This document shows, piece after piece, positions 47,433 through 56,672 of a DNA stretch of 64,000 bases. Position numbers and translations under genes: made by a program. Origin of the DNA: Streptomyces albofaciens JCM 4342 (GTDB lineage Bacteria; Actinomycetota; Actinomycetes; Streptomycetales; Streptomycetaceae); assembly GCF_008634025.1 (NCBI RefSeq), contig NZ_PDCM01000002.1, positions 2,294,001-2,358,000 on the forward strand, read 5' to 3'. The notes beneath the pieces are model-generated. The model did no database searches. It was given only the letters and a program-made list of their open reading frames with translations, and had not been told where the DNA came from. The number at the start of each line of letters is the position of its first letter. Within the stretch, counting starts at the first letter, position 1.

Positions 47433-49604
47433 TCACCCGATCCCGGGGATCAGCGAGATGAGCAGGTCGATGAGTTTGATGCCGATGAACGGGGCGATCA
47501 GACCGCCCAGTCCGTAGATGCCGAGGTTGCGGCGGAGCATCCGGTCCGCGCTCACCGGGCGGTAGCGCACGCCCTTGAGGGCCAGCGGGACCAGCGCCAC
47601 GATGATCAGCGCGTTGAAGATGATCGCGGACAGGATCGCGGACTGCGAGCTGTGCAGCCGCATGATGTTGAGCGTGTCCAGGCCCGGGTAGGCCACCGCG
47701 AACATCGCCGGGATGATCGCGAAGTACTTCGCGACGTCGTTGGCGATCGAGAAGGTGGTCAGGGCACCACGGGTGATCAGGAGCTGCTTGCCGATCTCGA
47801 CGATCTCGATGAGCTTGGTGGGGTTGGAGTCCAGGTCCACCATGTTCCCGGCCTCCTTGGCGGCCGAGGTGCCGGTGTTCATGGCCACGCCCACGTCCGC
47901 CTGCGCGAGGGCCGGGGCGTCGTTGGTGCCGTCGCCGGTCATCGCGACCAGCTTGCCGCCCGCCTGTTCGCGCTTGATCAGCGCCATCTTGTCCTCGGGC
48001 GTGGCCTCCGCGAGGAAGTCGTCCACGCCCGCCTCGTCGGCGATGGCCTTGGCCGTCAGCGGGTTGTCACCCGTGATCATGACGGTTTTGATGCCCATCT
48101 TGCGCAGTTCGACGAAGCGTTCGCGCATGCCCTCCTTGACGACGTCCTTGAGGTGGATGACGCCCAGGACGCGGGCGCCGTGCTGGTCCTCCAGGGCGAC
48201 CAGCAGCGGCGTGCCGCCGGCCTCGGAGATGCCGTTGGCCAGCCGGTCGGCGTCGTCGGGGACGGTGCCGCCGCGCTCGCGCACCCAGGCGATGACCGAA
48301 CCGGTCGCGCCCTTGCGGACCATGCGTACGGTGCCGTGCTCGGTCACGTCCACGCCCGACATGCGGGTCTGGGCGGTGAAGGGCACCCACGTCGCGTCGA
48401 CCAGCTCGCCCTGGTGGCGTTCGCGCAGCCCGTACTTCTCCTTGGCCAGTACGACGATGGAGCGGCCCTCGGGCGTCTCGTCGGCCAGCGAGGACAGCTG
48501 GGCCGCGTCCGCGACCTCGGCCTCCGTGACGCCCTTGACCGGCACGAACTCGGCGGCCTGGCGGTTGCCGAGGGTGATGGTGCCGGTCTTGTCGAGCAGC
48601 AGCGTGGAGACGTCGCCGGCGGCCTCGACCGCGCGCCCGGACATCGCCAGGACGTTGCGCTGGACCAGCCGGTCCATGCCCGCGATGCCGATGGCCGACA
48701 GCAGCGCGCCGATCGTGGTCGGGATCAGGCAGACCAGCAGCGCCAGCAGCACGATCATGGGCTGCTCGGCGCCCGCGTAGACCGCGAACGGCTGGAGCGT
48801 GACGACGGCCAGCAGGAAGACCACGGTCAGCGAGGCGAGCAGGATGTTCAGCGCGATCTCGTTCGGCGTCTTCTGCCGGGCGGCGCCCTCGACCAGGTTG
48901 ATCATCCGGTCGATGAAGGTCTCGCCGGGCTTGGTGGTGATCTTGACGACGATGCGGTCGGAGAGCACCTTCGTACCGCCGGTGACCGCGGACCGGTCCC
49001 CGCCGGACTCGCGGATGACCGGCGCCGACTCGCCCGTGATGGCCGACTCGTCGACCGACGCGACACCTTCGACGACATCGCCGTCACCGGGGATGATGTC
49101 ACCGGCCTCGCAGACGACGAGGTCGCCGACGCGCAGCTCGGTGCCGGGCACCTGCTCCTCGGCGCCGCCGTTCAGACGGCGGGCCACGGTGTCCGTCTTG
49201 GCCTTGCGCAGCGTGTCCGCCTGCGCCTTGCCGCGGCCCTCGGCCACCGCCTCCGCCAGGTTGGCGAAGATCACCGTGAGCCAGAGCCAGACGGCGATGG
49301 CCCAGCCGAACCAGTCGCCCGGCGACATCAGCGCGAAGACCGTGGTCAGCACGGAGCCGACCTCGACCACGAACATCACCGGGGACTTGACCATCACCCG
49401 GGGGTCCAGCTTGCGCATCGCGTCCGGCAGCGACTTCACCAGCTGCTTCGGGTCGAAGAGACCGCCGCCGACACGGCCGTCGCCGTCCGGCCGGTGCCCG
49501 GCGGGCACGTCCTGATGGGGCGCGCGGGTCGGTGTTGCGGTGGACATGGAGCGGTGCTCCTCTTGCTTGGCGTCGTGCTGTGCGTCGTTTACGTCGGTGG
49601 TCAT
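47433..49604 (-). CDS. kdpB: KdpB, K(+)-transporting P-type ATPase catalytic subunit
   Basis: The 723-residue P-type ATPase has the actuator motif ITGESAPV, phosphorylated Asp in [18 protein letters not shown] in the nucleotide-binding domain, and [15 protein letters not shown] and [17 protein letters not shown] in the P domain. ATG 49604 has GGAGGGG 5 bases upstream and overlaps the kdpA stop (ATGA). A second in-frame ATG at 49547 also has a good ribosome binding site. The first 50 residues are a hydrophilic tail longer than in E. coli KdpB. It hydrolyses ATP to drive potassium through KdpA. An open frame continues upstream inside kdpA but is only a shadow. Confidence 0.97.
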   Translation of the reverse strand: MTTDVNDAQHDAKQEEHRSMSTATPTRAPHQDVPAGHRPDGDGRVGGGLFDPKQLVKSLPDAMRKLDPRVMVKSPVMFVVEVGSVLTTVFALMSPGDWFGWAIAVWLWLTVIFANLAEAVAEGRGKAQADTLRKAKTDTVARRLNGGAEEQVPGTELRVGDLVVCEAGDIIPGDGDVVEGVASVDESAITGESAPVIRESGGDRSAVTGGTKVLSDRIVVKITTKPGETFIDRMINLVEGAARQKTPNEIALNILLASLTVVFLLAVVTLQPFAVYAGAEQPMIVLLALLVCLIPTTIGALLSAIGIAGMDRLVQRNVLAMSGRAVEAAGDVSTLLLDKTGTITLGNRQAAEFVPVKGVTEAEVADAAQLSSLADETPEGRSIVVLAKEKYGLRERHQGELVDATWVPFTAQTRMSGVDVTEHGTVRMVRKGATGSVIAWVRERGGTVPDDADRLANGISEAGGTPLLVALEDQHGARVLGVIHLKDVVKEGMRERFVELRKMGIKTVMITGDNPLTAKAIADEAGVDDFLAEATPEDKMALIKREQAGGKLVAMTGDGTNDAPALAQADVGVAMNTGTSAAKEAGNMVDLDSNPTKLIEIVEIGKQLLITRGALTTFSIANDVAKYFAIIPAMFAVAYPGLDTLNIMRLHSSQSAILSAIIFNALIIVALVPLALKGVRYRPVSADRMLRRNLGIYGLGGLIAPFIGIKLIDLLISLIPGIG

Positions 49605-51277
49605 GACAACCCCTCCGCGATCGGGCCGAGCGCCAGCGCCGGGAAGTACGTCAGACCGGTGATGATCAGGATCGTGCCGACCAGCAGCCCCGCGAAGAGC
49701 GGCTTCTCGGTACGGAGCGTGCCGGCGGTCTCCGGGACCGGCTTCTGTCCGGCGAGCGAGCCGGCCAGCGCCAGGACGAACACCATCGGCAGGAAGCGGC
49801 CGAGCAGCATCGCCAGCCCGATCGTGGTGTTGTACCAGGGGGTGTTGGCGTTCAGGCCGCCGAAGGCCGAGCCGTTGTTGTTGGCGCCGGAGGTGAAGGC
49901 GTACAGCACCTCGGAGAAGCCGTGCGGGCCCGCGCCCAGCGCCTTGGTGTTGAGGATCGAGCCGAGCGCGTCCGGCAGCACCATCGAGGCGGCGGTGAAG
50001 CCGAGCACCAGCGTCGGGGTGATGAGGATGTAGCAGGCCGCGAGCTTGATCTCGCGGGTGCCGATCTTCTTGCCCAGGTATTCGGGGGTACGGCCCACCA
50101 TCAGGCCCGCGATGAACACCGCGATGACGGCCATCACGAGCATGCCGTACAGGCCGGAGCCGACGCCGCCGGGCGCGATCTCGCCGAGCATCATGCCCAG
50201 CAGCTGGATGCCGCCGCCGAAGGCGGTGAAGGAGTCGTGGAAGGAGTCCACGGCACCGGTCGAGGTGAGGGTGGTGGAGACCGAGAAGATCGACGAACCG
50301 CCGATCCCGAAGCGCGTCTCCTTGCCCTCCAGCGCACCGCCGGCCGCCTGGAGCGCCGGGCCGCCGTGCGCGAACTCGGTCCACATCATCAGGGCGGTGA
50401 AGCCGAGCCAGATGACGCCCATCGTGGCCAGGACCGCGTAACCCTGCCGTACGTTGCCGACCAGCTTGCCGAAGGTACGGGTCAGCGAGAACGGGATGAC
50501 CAGGATGAGGAAGACCTCGAAGAGATTGGTGAAGCCGTTGGGGTTCTCGAAGGGGTGGGCGGAGTTGGCGTTGAAGTAGCCGCCCCCGTTGGTGCCCAGC
50601 TCCTTGATGACCTCCTGCGAGGCGACCGCGCCGCCGTTGGTCTGCTGGGTGCCGCCCATGAACTGCCCGACCTCGTGGATGCCGGAGAAGTTCTGGATGG
50701 CGCCGCACGCGACGAGGACGAGCGCGCCGATGACGGCGATCGGTATCAGCACCCGCACGGTGCCGCGTACCAGGTCCGCCCAGAAGTTGCCCAGGTCGCC
50801 GGTACGGGTCCGGGAGAACCCGCGTACGAGGGCGATCGCGACGGCCATGCCGGTCGCGGCCGAGACGAAGTTCTGCACCGCCAGGCCGGCCGTCTGCACG
50901 ACGTGGCCCATGGCCTGTTCACCGCTGTACGACTGCCAGTTGGTGTTGGCCACGAAGGACGCGGCGGTGTTGAACGCCTGGTCCGGGCTGATCGAGGCGA
51001 AGCCGTACGACAGCGGCAGGCTGCCCTGCAGACGCTGGAGCAGATAGAGGAAGAGCACCCCGGCCAGGGAGAACGCGAGGACGCCGCGCAGGTACGCGGG
51101 CCAGCGCATCTCGGTGTCCGGGTGGGCGCCGATGCAGCGGTAGATGATCTTTTCGACGCGCAGGTGCTTGCGGGAGCTGTACGTGGCGGCCATGTAGTCG
51201 CCGAGGGGGCGGTACGCCAGGGCGAGCGCGGCCACGAGCGCGATGAGCTGGAGCACGCCGGCCAGGATGGGGCTCAT
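49601..51277 (-). CDS. kdpA: KdpA, K(+)-transporting ATPase channel subunit
   Basis: The 558-residue protein has about ten membrane helices and the four pore repeats of the potassium-transporter superfamily, visible as [57 protein letters not shown] and [18 protein letters not shown]. KdpA forms the selectivity filter and intersubunit tunnel of the high-affinity pump. Start ATG 51277 lies 8 bases after the kdpF stop. Confidence 0.97.
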   Translation of the reverse strand: MSPILAGVLQLIALVAALALAYRPLGDYMAATYSSRKHLRVEKIIYRCIGAHPDTEMRWPAYLRGVLAFSLAGVLFLYLLQRLQGSLPLSYGFASISPDQAFNTAASFVANTNWQSYSGEQAMGHVVQTAGLAVQNFVSAATGMAVAIALVRGFSRTRTGDLGNFWADLVRGTVRVLIPIAVIGALVLVACGAIQNFSGIHEVGQFMGGTQQTNGGAVASQEVIKELGTNGGGYFNANSAHPFENPNGFTNLFEVFLILVIPFSLTRTFGKLVGNVRQGYAVLATMGVIWLGFTALMMWTEFAHGGPALQAAGGALEGKETRFGIGGSSIFSVSTTLTSTGAVDSFHDSFTAFGGGIQLLGMMLGEIAPGGVGSGLYGMLVMAVIAVFIAGLMVGRTPEYLGKKIGTREIKLAACYILITPTLVLGFTAASMVLPDALGSILNTKALGAGPHGFSEVLYAFTSGANNNGSAFGGLNANTPWYNTTIGLAMLLGRFLPMVFVLALAGSLAGQKPVPETAGTLRTEKPLFAGLLVGTILIITGLTYFPALALGPIAEGLS

Positions 51278-51285
51278 AAGGACGC

Positions 51286-51375
51286 TCAGAACCTCTCCGG
51301 GAAGACGAGGGCGAGGACCAGGTAGCCGAGCAGGGCGACGGCGACGATCAGACCGACGACGTTCTCGATGGTCAC
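51286..51375 (-). CDS. kdpF: KdpF small membrane subunit
   Basis: GTG 51375 begins a 29-residue peptide with one membrane helix ([19 protein letters not shown]) and the characteristic end PERF, just before kdpA. KdpF stabilises the KdpABC complex in the lipid bilayer. Its GTG overlaps the stop of the preceding 27-residue ORF (GTGA), so translation is coupled. Confidence 0.92.
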   Translation of the reverse strand: MTIENVVGLIVAVALLGYLVLALVFPERF

Positions 51376-51455
51376 AGCTTCGTCACCCCCTTGGCGACGA
51401 GCGCCACCAGCGCGAAGACCGCGAGCGTGGCGACGACGAAGGCCAGGTCGGCCAT
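51372..51455 (-). CDS. 27-residue single-helix membrane ORF heading the kdp operon
   Basis: ATG 51455 has AGGAG 6 bases upstream, the best ribosome binding site of the operon. The peptide begins [20 protein letters not shown] and ends AKGVTKL: one membrane helix and a basic cytoplasmic end. Its stop overlaps the kdpF start. Size and layout mimic KdpF, suggesting a second accessory peptide of the pump or a coupling leader for kdpF. It is below usual gene-calling length limits. Confidence 0.8.
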   Translation of the reverse strand: MADLAFVVATLAVFALVALVAKGVTKL

Positions 51456-51605
51456 CGTGTGCTCCTAGTGGGATCGGTGGATCTGACCCCTAGAGCAAAC
51501 AACCAACCCGACCGTTTCCGACCGCCGTTGACGCCTCCCTTACGGCCATTAGCGCCGCATTGACGATTCTCATACGCTTCCTGCTCTGACCTGCACAAAC
51601 ACTGA
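51456..51605 (-). promoter_or_regulatory. kdp operon promoter region
   Basis: This 150-bp gap is AT-richer than its surroundings. It contains two CCGACCG elements 10 bp apart (51508-51514 and 51518-51524) with GTCAA-type elements nearby (complement of TTGAC at 51529 and 51573). A 10-11 bp direct repeat is the usual form of an OmpR-family site, so this is where KdpE would be expected to bind. Confidence 0.45.
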
Positions 51606-51638
51606 TGGGCCGCACTCCTTGGGAGGGAGTGCGGCCCA
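51606..51638 (-). terminator. Hairpin downstream of the nuclease-like gene
   Basis: TGGGCCGCACTCC at 51606-51618 pairs perfectly over 13 bp with 51626-51638, leaving a 7-base loop. It separates the leftward nuclease-like gene from the kdp promoter. Confidence 0.75.
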
Positions 51639-51706
51639 CCGGAGCGCTTGTTTCCAGCCGCGGAAAGGGGCGTACGGGCCGGTCCCTCAACCGAAGACGG
51701 AGTTCT

Positions 51707-52735
51707 TCAGCGGGACCAGACGGAGCGCATCAGAGCCCTCCGCTCCGCCGGCGCCTCCGCACGCACGAAGCCGCCCGGCTCTTCGCGCTGTATGCAGTCG
51801 ATGCCGTAGCGGTGGAGCAGCAGGAGGTCGTCCTGCGCGACAGGGGCCGGGAAGAGACCGCTCAGCCGGTCGGGGCGCCGGGGGCTGTGCGGCGCGTAGT
51901 CCAGCAGCTGGGCGAGGGCCTGCCGTACGTACGCGTGCGACGCGGCGCTCTTGGCCTCTATGACCTCGGTGCCCTCGTCGTCCGAGAGGTACAGGTCGCT
52001 GACGCCGGACGGGCAGAAGAAACGGCCGACTCCCTTCCGGCCCGTGGAGGCGAGATGGTCCCTGTAGGCGGCGACCAGCCGGGCTTCCTTCCGGTCGACC
52101 ACGATCAGCCGCCCGGTGCGCTCGTAAGCCGTCCCGAACGTCCGGTTCTGCTCGGCCGCGGCCATCCGTACGGCCGCCCGGCTCCCGGAATCCGGCCGCT
52201 GCGCGGACTCAACGGCCCGGGCCTGCTCGACGCTTGAGGTGATCATGAGTTCTTCGAGCACCGAACGCGCCCGGTCGTCGGGGAAGACCATCTGTCCCGG
52301 AAACACGTGCGTCGGCTTGTAGCCGAGGGCGGCGTTCAGGTCGCGGTACGGGATGTCCGTGTCTGTCAGATCGAGCAGGGTGTAGACGGTGTGCCAGCTC
52401 GGGGCGCTTTCGTCCGGGGGCGGCCACAGCAGGTCGGCCAGCTCACGGTTCCGGAAGATCACGCCGATCTCGGCCACCGCGCGGACCCGGTTGCCGCCGG
52501 TGAACAGGACGACATCGCCCGGGGCGACGTCGCGCATCTTCTTGTCGTGGCTCGGCACGGCTCCCCAGAACCGTGCCCGGCCCTCGGGATGGGCCGCCAG
52601 CAGCCGACTGCGCTGCTCATCCGTCAGCGTGCGGGCATAACGGCTGTCCACGAAGGGCACCGGCTGTTCGACGGTGTCCGCCCAGTGCTCCCGCGACGCG
52701 GCCTTCCCGTAGGAAGGCGAAATCAATAAGTGCAC
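51707..52735 (-). CDS. Solitary PD-(D/E)XK nuclease-like protein with N-terminal EVE/PUA-like domain
   Basis: GTG 52735 (VHLLISPSYGKAASREHW) has GGAGG 10 bases upstream; the longer ORF is not protein-like. Residues about 10-170 of 342 resemble EVE/ASCH-type modified-base readers (GDVVLFTGGNRVRAVAEIGV; TDIPYRDLNAALGY). Residues about 230-310 fit a PD-(D/E)XK nuclease core: Asp in SDLYLSDDEG, the paired acid and Lys in TEVIEAKSAAS, then helix HAYVRQALAQLLDYAPH. This domain pair occurs in restriction enzymes that cut modified DNA. No methylase or partner gene is adjacent. The function is inferred from motifs only. Confidence 0.72.
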   Translation of the reverse strand: MHLLISPSYGKAASREHWADTVEQPVPFVDSRYARTLTDEQRSRLLAAHPEGRARFWGAVPSHDKKMRDVAPGDVVLFTGGNRVRAVAEIGVIFRNRELADLLWPPPDESAPSWHTVYTLLDLTDTDIPYRDLNAALGYKPTHVFPGQMVFPDDRARSVLEELMITSSVEQARAVESAQRPDSGSRAAVRMAAAEQNRTFGTAYERTGRLIVVDRKEARLVAAYRDHLASTGRKGVGRFFCPSGVSDLYLSDDEGTEVIEAKSAASHAYVRQALAQLLDYAPHSPRRPDRLSGLFPAPVAQDDLLLLHRYGIDCIQREEPGGFVRAEAPAERRALMRSVWSR

Positions 52736-52935
52736 TTGTGCGCATCCTCCATGCGGATGTGGGGACAGCAGGCGCCTGCCCCGGGAACCAGGAGGAAGCC
52801 CGGTGCCCCGAGCCCGACCGGCCCTACGCGAGGCGTTGTGCCCGCCCTTCGCGTGCCCCCTCCACAACAGCATGCGTTCCCGGAGCCGTCGGGGCCCCGG
52901 GAACGATGTCGTACGGCGCGTCAGCCGTGGTGGCG

Positions 52936-53709
52936 TCAGCGGATCTCCGTGATCTCCGGGCCCCGTTCCAGGCGTTCCACGCCGCCGCCGAAGCGGGAGG
53001 TTTCGGCGGTTTCCTGCTGGACGCCGTCGGGGACCATCTGGGCGTCGTCGGGGAGCTTGAGGACGATGGGGTCGCGGGGGGCCATGGGGGCCTCGCCGCG
53101 GACGACCACGGTGTCCCGGAAGATGTGCTCCAGGATGCCGGCGGCCTCGGGCTGGACCGCGCCCTGGCCGGAGATGACGCCGCGCAGGAACCAGCGCGGG
53201 CCGTCGACGCCGACGAAGCGCACGACCTGGACGCCGTTGGTGCCGTCCGGGAGCTGGACGGGGACCTGGGCGCGCAGTTCCCAGCCCAGCGGGCCCTCGA
53301 CCTCGTCGACGACGCCGCCCTGCTGGGTGATACCCGCGCCGATCTCCTCGCGGACCTCGCCCCAGATGCCCTCCTTCTTGGGCGCGGCGAACGCCTGGAG
53401 CTGTACGGCGCTGTCCTGGAGGACCACGGTGGCGGCGACGATCGCGTCGCCCGCGACCTCCACGCGCAGTTCCATGCCTTCCACGCCGGGCACGAACAGG
53501 CCGCCCAGGTCGACCCGTCCCTCGGCGGGGTCGGAAACCTCGGAGAGGTCCCAGGGGCCGTCGGGCCGCGGGGCGGGCGGCAGGTTCACGCGCCGCTCCT
53601 CCTCGGCGGGCCCGGCTGCCTCGTCCGCGGAGTCCGAGGCCGTCGCGTCGGCTTCCGCCGCGCGGGCCGGCTCTGCGGGAGCCTCGTTCTTCTTGCGACG
53701 TCCGAACAC
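52936..53709 (-). CDS. DUF3710 protein
   Basis: GTG 53709 (VFGRRKKNEAPAEPARAAEA) has GGAAGGA about 9 bases upstream, one base after the dut stop. The 257-residue protein has an acidic, Ala-rich N-terminal 60 residues, then RPDGPWDLSEV, EGRVDLGGLFVPGVEGMELR and PRWFLRGVISGQGA, the hallmarks of the actinobacterial DUF3710 family, which regularly follows dut. No catalytic motif is seen; function unknown. Confidence 0.9.
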   Translation of the reverse strand: MFGRRKKNEAPAEPARAAEADATASDSADEAAGPAEEERRVNLPPAPRPDGPWDLSEVSDPAEGRVDLGGLFVPGVEGMELRVEVAGDAIVAATVVLQDSAVQLQAFAAPKKEGIWGEVREEIGAGITQQGGVVDEVEGPLGWELRAQVPVQLPDGTNGVQVVRFVGVDGPRWFLRGVISGQGAVQPEAAGILEHIFRDTVVVRGEAPMAPRDPIVLKLPDDAQMVPDGVQQETAETSRFGGGVERLERGPEITEIR

Positions 53710-53710
53710 G

Positions 53711-54232
53711 TCACTGTCCTTCCCGGTCGGCACCGACCGATGCGTATCCATTCCCACCCGTGGAGCCGTCCACCGCCGCATGACCGCCGGTGGAACCGAA
53801 TCCCCCCTCGGCCCGCGCCGAGCCGGGAAGTTCCGCCACCTCGTGGAAGCGCACCTTCTCGACCTGCTGGACGACCAGTTGGGCGATCCGGTCGAACCTC
53901 TCGAACCGCACGCGTTCGCGCGGGTCCAGATTGACCACGATCACCTTGATTTCCCCACGGTACCCGGCATCCACCGTCCCGGGGGCATTCACGAGCGCCA
54001 CTCCGCAACGGGCCGCCAGGCCCGAGCGGGGGTGCACGAACGCCGCGTACCCGTCGGGGAGGGCGATGGACACCCCGGTGGGGAGCACCGCCCGCTCTCC
54101 CGGGGCGAGTTCCGCCGCCTCGGTGGTCACCAGGTCGGCGCCGGCGTCACCGGGGTGTCCGTAGGCGGGCAGCGGAACGTCCGGGTCCAGACGCCGGATC
54201 AGTACATCCACCGGGTTGCGTACCTGACTCAC
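53711..54232 (-). CDS. dut: dUTP diphosphatase
   Basis: The 173-residue trimeric-type dUTPase has its five motifs: HPGDAGADLVTTE (1), VHPRSGLAARCGV (2), NAPGTVDAGYRGEIKV (3), FDRIAQLVVQQV (4) and the flexible GGFGSTGG tail (5). It hydrolyses dUTP to dUMP, keeping uracil out of DNA and supplying thymidylate synthesis. GTG 54232 overlaps the stop of the thioesterase gene, and dut is followed by DUF3710. Confidence 0.97.
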   Translation of the reverse strand: MSQVRNPVDVLIRRLDPDVPLPAYGHPGDAGADLVTTEAAELAPGERAVLPTGVSIALPDGYAAFVHPRSGLAARCGVALVNAPGTVDAGYRGEIKVIVVNLDPRERVRFERFDRIAQLVVQQVEKVRFHEVAELPGSARAEGGFGSTGGHAAVDGSTGGNGYASVGADREGQ

Positions 54233-54822
54233 GGGTTCACCTCAAAAGCACGAGCTCGCCTGACCTGGTCCGGATCGGCCATCGCGGCCTGGATCTCGGC
54301 CGGCCGTCCGTTGTCGATGAAGTGGTCGATCTTCACCTCGACGAACACCGCGTCCGCGCGGACCGCGACCGGTCCGCCGGGCCCGCCGATGCGGCCCACC
54401 GCCGTCGAGTAGATCTTCCGGCCGTGGACGGCGGTTATCTCCGCGTCCAGGTGCAGGACCGTACCGACGGGTACGGGACGCCGGAAGTCGGTCTCCAGGC
54501 GGCCGGTCACCGCGATCACCCGCAGCAGCCAGTTCAGCGCGCCCAGCGTCTCGTCCAGGGCGGTGGCCAGCACACCGCCGTGCGCCAGGCCCGGCGCGCC
54601 CTGGTGGGCCTCCTTGACCGTGAACTCGGCGGTCACCCGCACGCCCTCCTCGGCGCGGGCCTGCAGCTGCAGCCCGTGGGGCTGCGCGGCACCGCATCCG
54701 AAGCAGTGGTCGTAGTGCGCGCCGAGGAATTCCCCGGGCGCGGGGGCGTCGGGGTGCCGCACCGGGGCGACGGCGTCGGCCGGTGGCGTCAGCCGCGTCG
54801 GGGCCTTGTCGGTTCCACTCAC
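54229..54822 (-). CDS. PaaI-family hotdog thioesterase
   Basis: I choose GTG 54822 (VSGTDKAPTRLTPP), giving 197 residues. TAGGGT, a plausible -10, sits 7 bases before the GTG, so the mRNA may be leaderless. The hotdog fold shows FGCGAAQPHGLQ, HGGVLATALDETLG (substrate and CoA site) and DAEITAVHGRKIY. PaaI-type enzymes hydrolyse acyl-CoA thioesters; the substrate is unknown. Its stop overlaps the dut start by 4 bp. Confidence 0.9.
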   Translation of the reverse strand: MSGTDKAPTRLTPPADAVAPVRHPDAPAPGEFLGAHYDHCFGCGAAQPHGLQLQARAEEGVRVTAEFTVKEAHQGAPGLAHGGVLATALDETLGALNWLLRVIAVTGRLETDFRRPVPVGTVLHLDAEITAVHGRKIYSTAVGRIGGPGGPVAVRADAVFVEVKIDHFIDNGRPAEIQAAMADPDQVRRARAFEVNP

Positions 54823-54880
54823 GAGTGCAGACCCTACCCGCGCGGCCAACCGGCCCGCGCCGCCGTGCCAAGCTGGAGTC

Positions 54881-55324
54881 ATGCAGTCGTACGAAGAACG
54901 CCTCACCGCGCCCCGCTCCTGGTGGGTGATCGCCGGCCTGATCGGCGTGGCCTGCGCCCTGATGCTGCTCCCGCTGGGGACACTGCCCATGCTCGGCGGT
55001 CTGATCGGCGGCGCGGCGCTGGCCGCGGTGGCGGTCAGCTCGTACGGCTCGGTGCGGATCCGTGTGGTGGGCGACTCGCTGATCGCGGGCGACGCCCGGA
55101 TCCCGGTCGCGGCGCTGGGCGAGGCACAGGTGCTGGATCCGGAGGAGGCGCTGGCCTGGCGTACGCACAAGGCCGACACCCGCGCGTTCATGCTGCTGCG
55201 CAGCTATGTGCGGACCGCGGTACGGGTCGAGATCACCGACCCGGAGGACCCCACTCCCTACGCCTACCTCTCGACCCGCGAGCCGGAGCGCCTGGTGGCC
55301 GCGCTGACGGCCGTACGGGCCTGA
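54881..55324 (+). CDS. DUF3093 membrane protein
   Basis: ATG 54881 (MQSYEERLTAPRSWWVIAGL) starts a 147-residue protein with two membrane helices (VIAGLIGVACALMLLPLG; MLGGLIGGAALAAVAVSS) and a C-terminal cytosolic domain ending YLSTREPERLVAAL. This is the DUF3093 pattern, found next to dut throughout Streptomyces. GGAG lies only two bases before the ATG, so initiation may be leaderless. It is divergent from the thioesterase gene. Function unknown. Confidence 0.9.
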   Translation: MQSYEERLTAPRSWWVIAGLIGVACALMLLPLGTLPMLGGLIGGAALAAVAVSSYGSVRIRVVGDSLIAGDARIPVAALGEAQVLDPEEALAWRTHKADTRAFMLLRSYVRTAVRVEITDPEDPTPYAYLSTREPERLVAALTAVRA

Positions 55325-55448
55325 ACCGATCCCGGGGAAGGCGGCGCGGCGGCGGGGGCGTCACCGTGCGGCACAGCGGCCTTTCCGGGGGTGTGGAAGA
55401 AAGGCCCCAGGGGGTCAGGGGGGCGGTGCGGGGCTGCCTCGGCGGGCT

Positions 55449-55526
55449 ACCGGCCGGGATGGTCCTCAACGGGCACCGGCCGGGATGGTTCTCAGCAGGC
55501 ACCGGCCGGGGCGGTCCTCAGCCGGC
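55449..55526. repeat. 26-bp tandem repeat, three copies
   Basis: Units starting at 55449, 55475 and 55501 share ACCGGCCGGGATGGT followed by YCTCA. The array lies between the converging DUF3093 gene and the gene ending at 55518, and the third copy runs into that gene's stop codon. Confidence 0.85.
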
Positions 55527-56354
55527 GGCGCGCGGCGGCAGGGCCGTCGTCGCGGACTCCGGCAGGGCCTCCCAGGGCACCTGCTTGGTGCGCAGGTCGG
55601 CGCGGACCTTGTCCGCGAGCTTCTTGGTGTCCCGACGGTTCATGAACGCGCCGACCGCGGCGCCGACCATGAACGGGGTCAGGTTCGGCAGATTGCGCAG
55701 CGTGCGCTTCATGATCTGCTGGCGCAGTTCGCGCTTCATCTGGCCGCCGAGCGCCGCGTTGACCGTCGTGGGCTTCGTGACGTCGATGCCGCGCTCCTCG
55801 GTCCACGCGGCCAGGTAGGCGGTGCTGCGCTGGGCGAGGCTGCCGGGCGGACGCAGGCCGTAGACCTCGTGGAGCTCGGCGATGAGCTTGATCTCCACGG
55901 AGGCCACCCCGACGATCTCGGCGGCCAGCTCGGCCGGCATGGCGGGCGGCACCGGCAGCATCGCCGCCGCGCCCACCCCCGCGCCGACGGTGGCGGTGCC
56001 CCGGGTGGCTCCGGCGACGAGCTTGTCGGCCAGTTCCTCGGGGGTCAGGCCGGGGAACTGACGGCGCAGCGTCGCCAGGTCGCGGACCGGGATCCGAGGG
56101 GCGTTGTCGATGATGCGCTCGGCGACCGCCGAGAGGCCCTTGCGGACGCCCGCGCGGCCCTTTCTGGCGCCGCGGCCCACTGCCGCCGCGAGCGAGGCCG
56201 CACGGCCTCGCTCCTCCACTGCACCGGTCGTCCGCTCCGCGGGGAGGGCGGTCGGGTCGGCGGGCACGGGCGCGGTTTCGTCTCGTGAGCGTGCGCCGGC
56301 CGCCGGGCCTCTCTCGCCCTTGCGTCCCTTACGGAACGGGTTCACGCCTGCCAC
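55518..56354 (-). CDS. Conserved hypothetical protein, helical
   Basis: GTG 56354 begins a 278-residue protein; another GTG three codons later (VNPFRKGRKG) could be the start. The first 65 residues are basic and disordered. The remainder is helical, with a mildly hydrophobic Gly/Ala stretch (TVGAGVGAAAMLPVPPAMPA) followed by ELAAEIVGVASVEIKLIAEL and NLPNLTPFMVGAAVGAFMNR. It may associate with membranes. Length and layout recall EcsC-like proteins but I cannot confirm this. It lies 15 bp downstream of the DUF4193 gene. Confidence 0.8.
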   Translation of the reverse strand: MAGVNPFRKGRKGERGPAAGARSRDETAPVPADPTALPAERTTGAVEERGRAASLAAAVGRGARKGRAGVRKGLSAVAERIIDNAPRIPVRDLATLRRQFPGLTPEELADKLVAGATRGTATVGAGVGAAAMLPVPPAMPAELAAEIVGVASVEIKLIAELHEVYGLRPPGSLAQRSTAYLAAWTEERGIDVTKPTTVNAALGGQMKRELRQQIMKRTLRNLPNLTPFMVGAAVGAFMNRRDTKKLADKVRADLRTKQVPWEALPESATTALPPRAAG

Positions 56355-56369
56355 GGCGTAGTCCGGTCC

Positions 56370-56672
56370 TCAGGCCGCGCAGTCGCGGCAGATCGGCTGG
56401 CCGTTCTTGTCCTCCGCCGCCAGCTGGCTGCGGTGGTGGACCAGGAAGCAGCTCATGCACGTGAACTCGTCCTGCTGCTTGGGCAGCACCCGGACGGCGA
56501 GTTCCTCGTTGGAAAGGTCGGCGCCGGGCAGTTCCAGGCCCTCGGCCTGCTCGAACTCGTCGACGTCGACGGCCGAGGCGGACTTGTCGTTCCGCCGCGA
56601 CTTCAGTTCTTCGATGCTGTCCTCGTTGAGGTCGTCATCTGTCTTGCGTGGGGTGTCGTAATCCGTAGCCAT
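56370..56672 (-). CDS. DUF4193 zinc-ribbon protein
   Basis: ATG 56672 (MATDYDTPRKTDDDLNEDS) has GGGGAG 6 bases upstream. The 100-residue protein is acidic in its first two thirds and ends with a two-CxxC zinc ribbon (FTCMSCFLVHHRSQL ... ICRDC). This is the actinobacterial DUF4193 family, of unknown function and often highly expressed. It is conserved next to cutRS. Confidence 0.92.
   Translation of the reverse strand: MATDYDTPRKTDDDLNEDSIEELKSRRNDKSASAVDVDEFEQAEGLELPGADLSNEELAVRVLPKQQDEFTCMSCFLVHHRSQLAAEDKNGQPICRDCAA

Noticed and set aside
47433..50708. 1091-residue ORF joining kdpB with upstream sequence
   Set aside because: The first 370 codons are an out-of-frame reading of kdpA; the real kdpB start is 49604.
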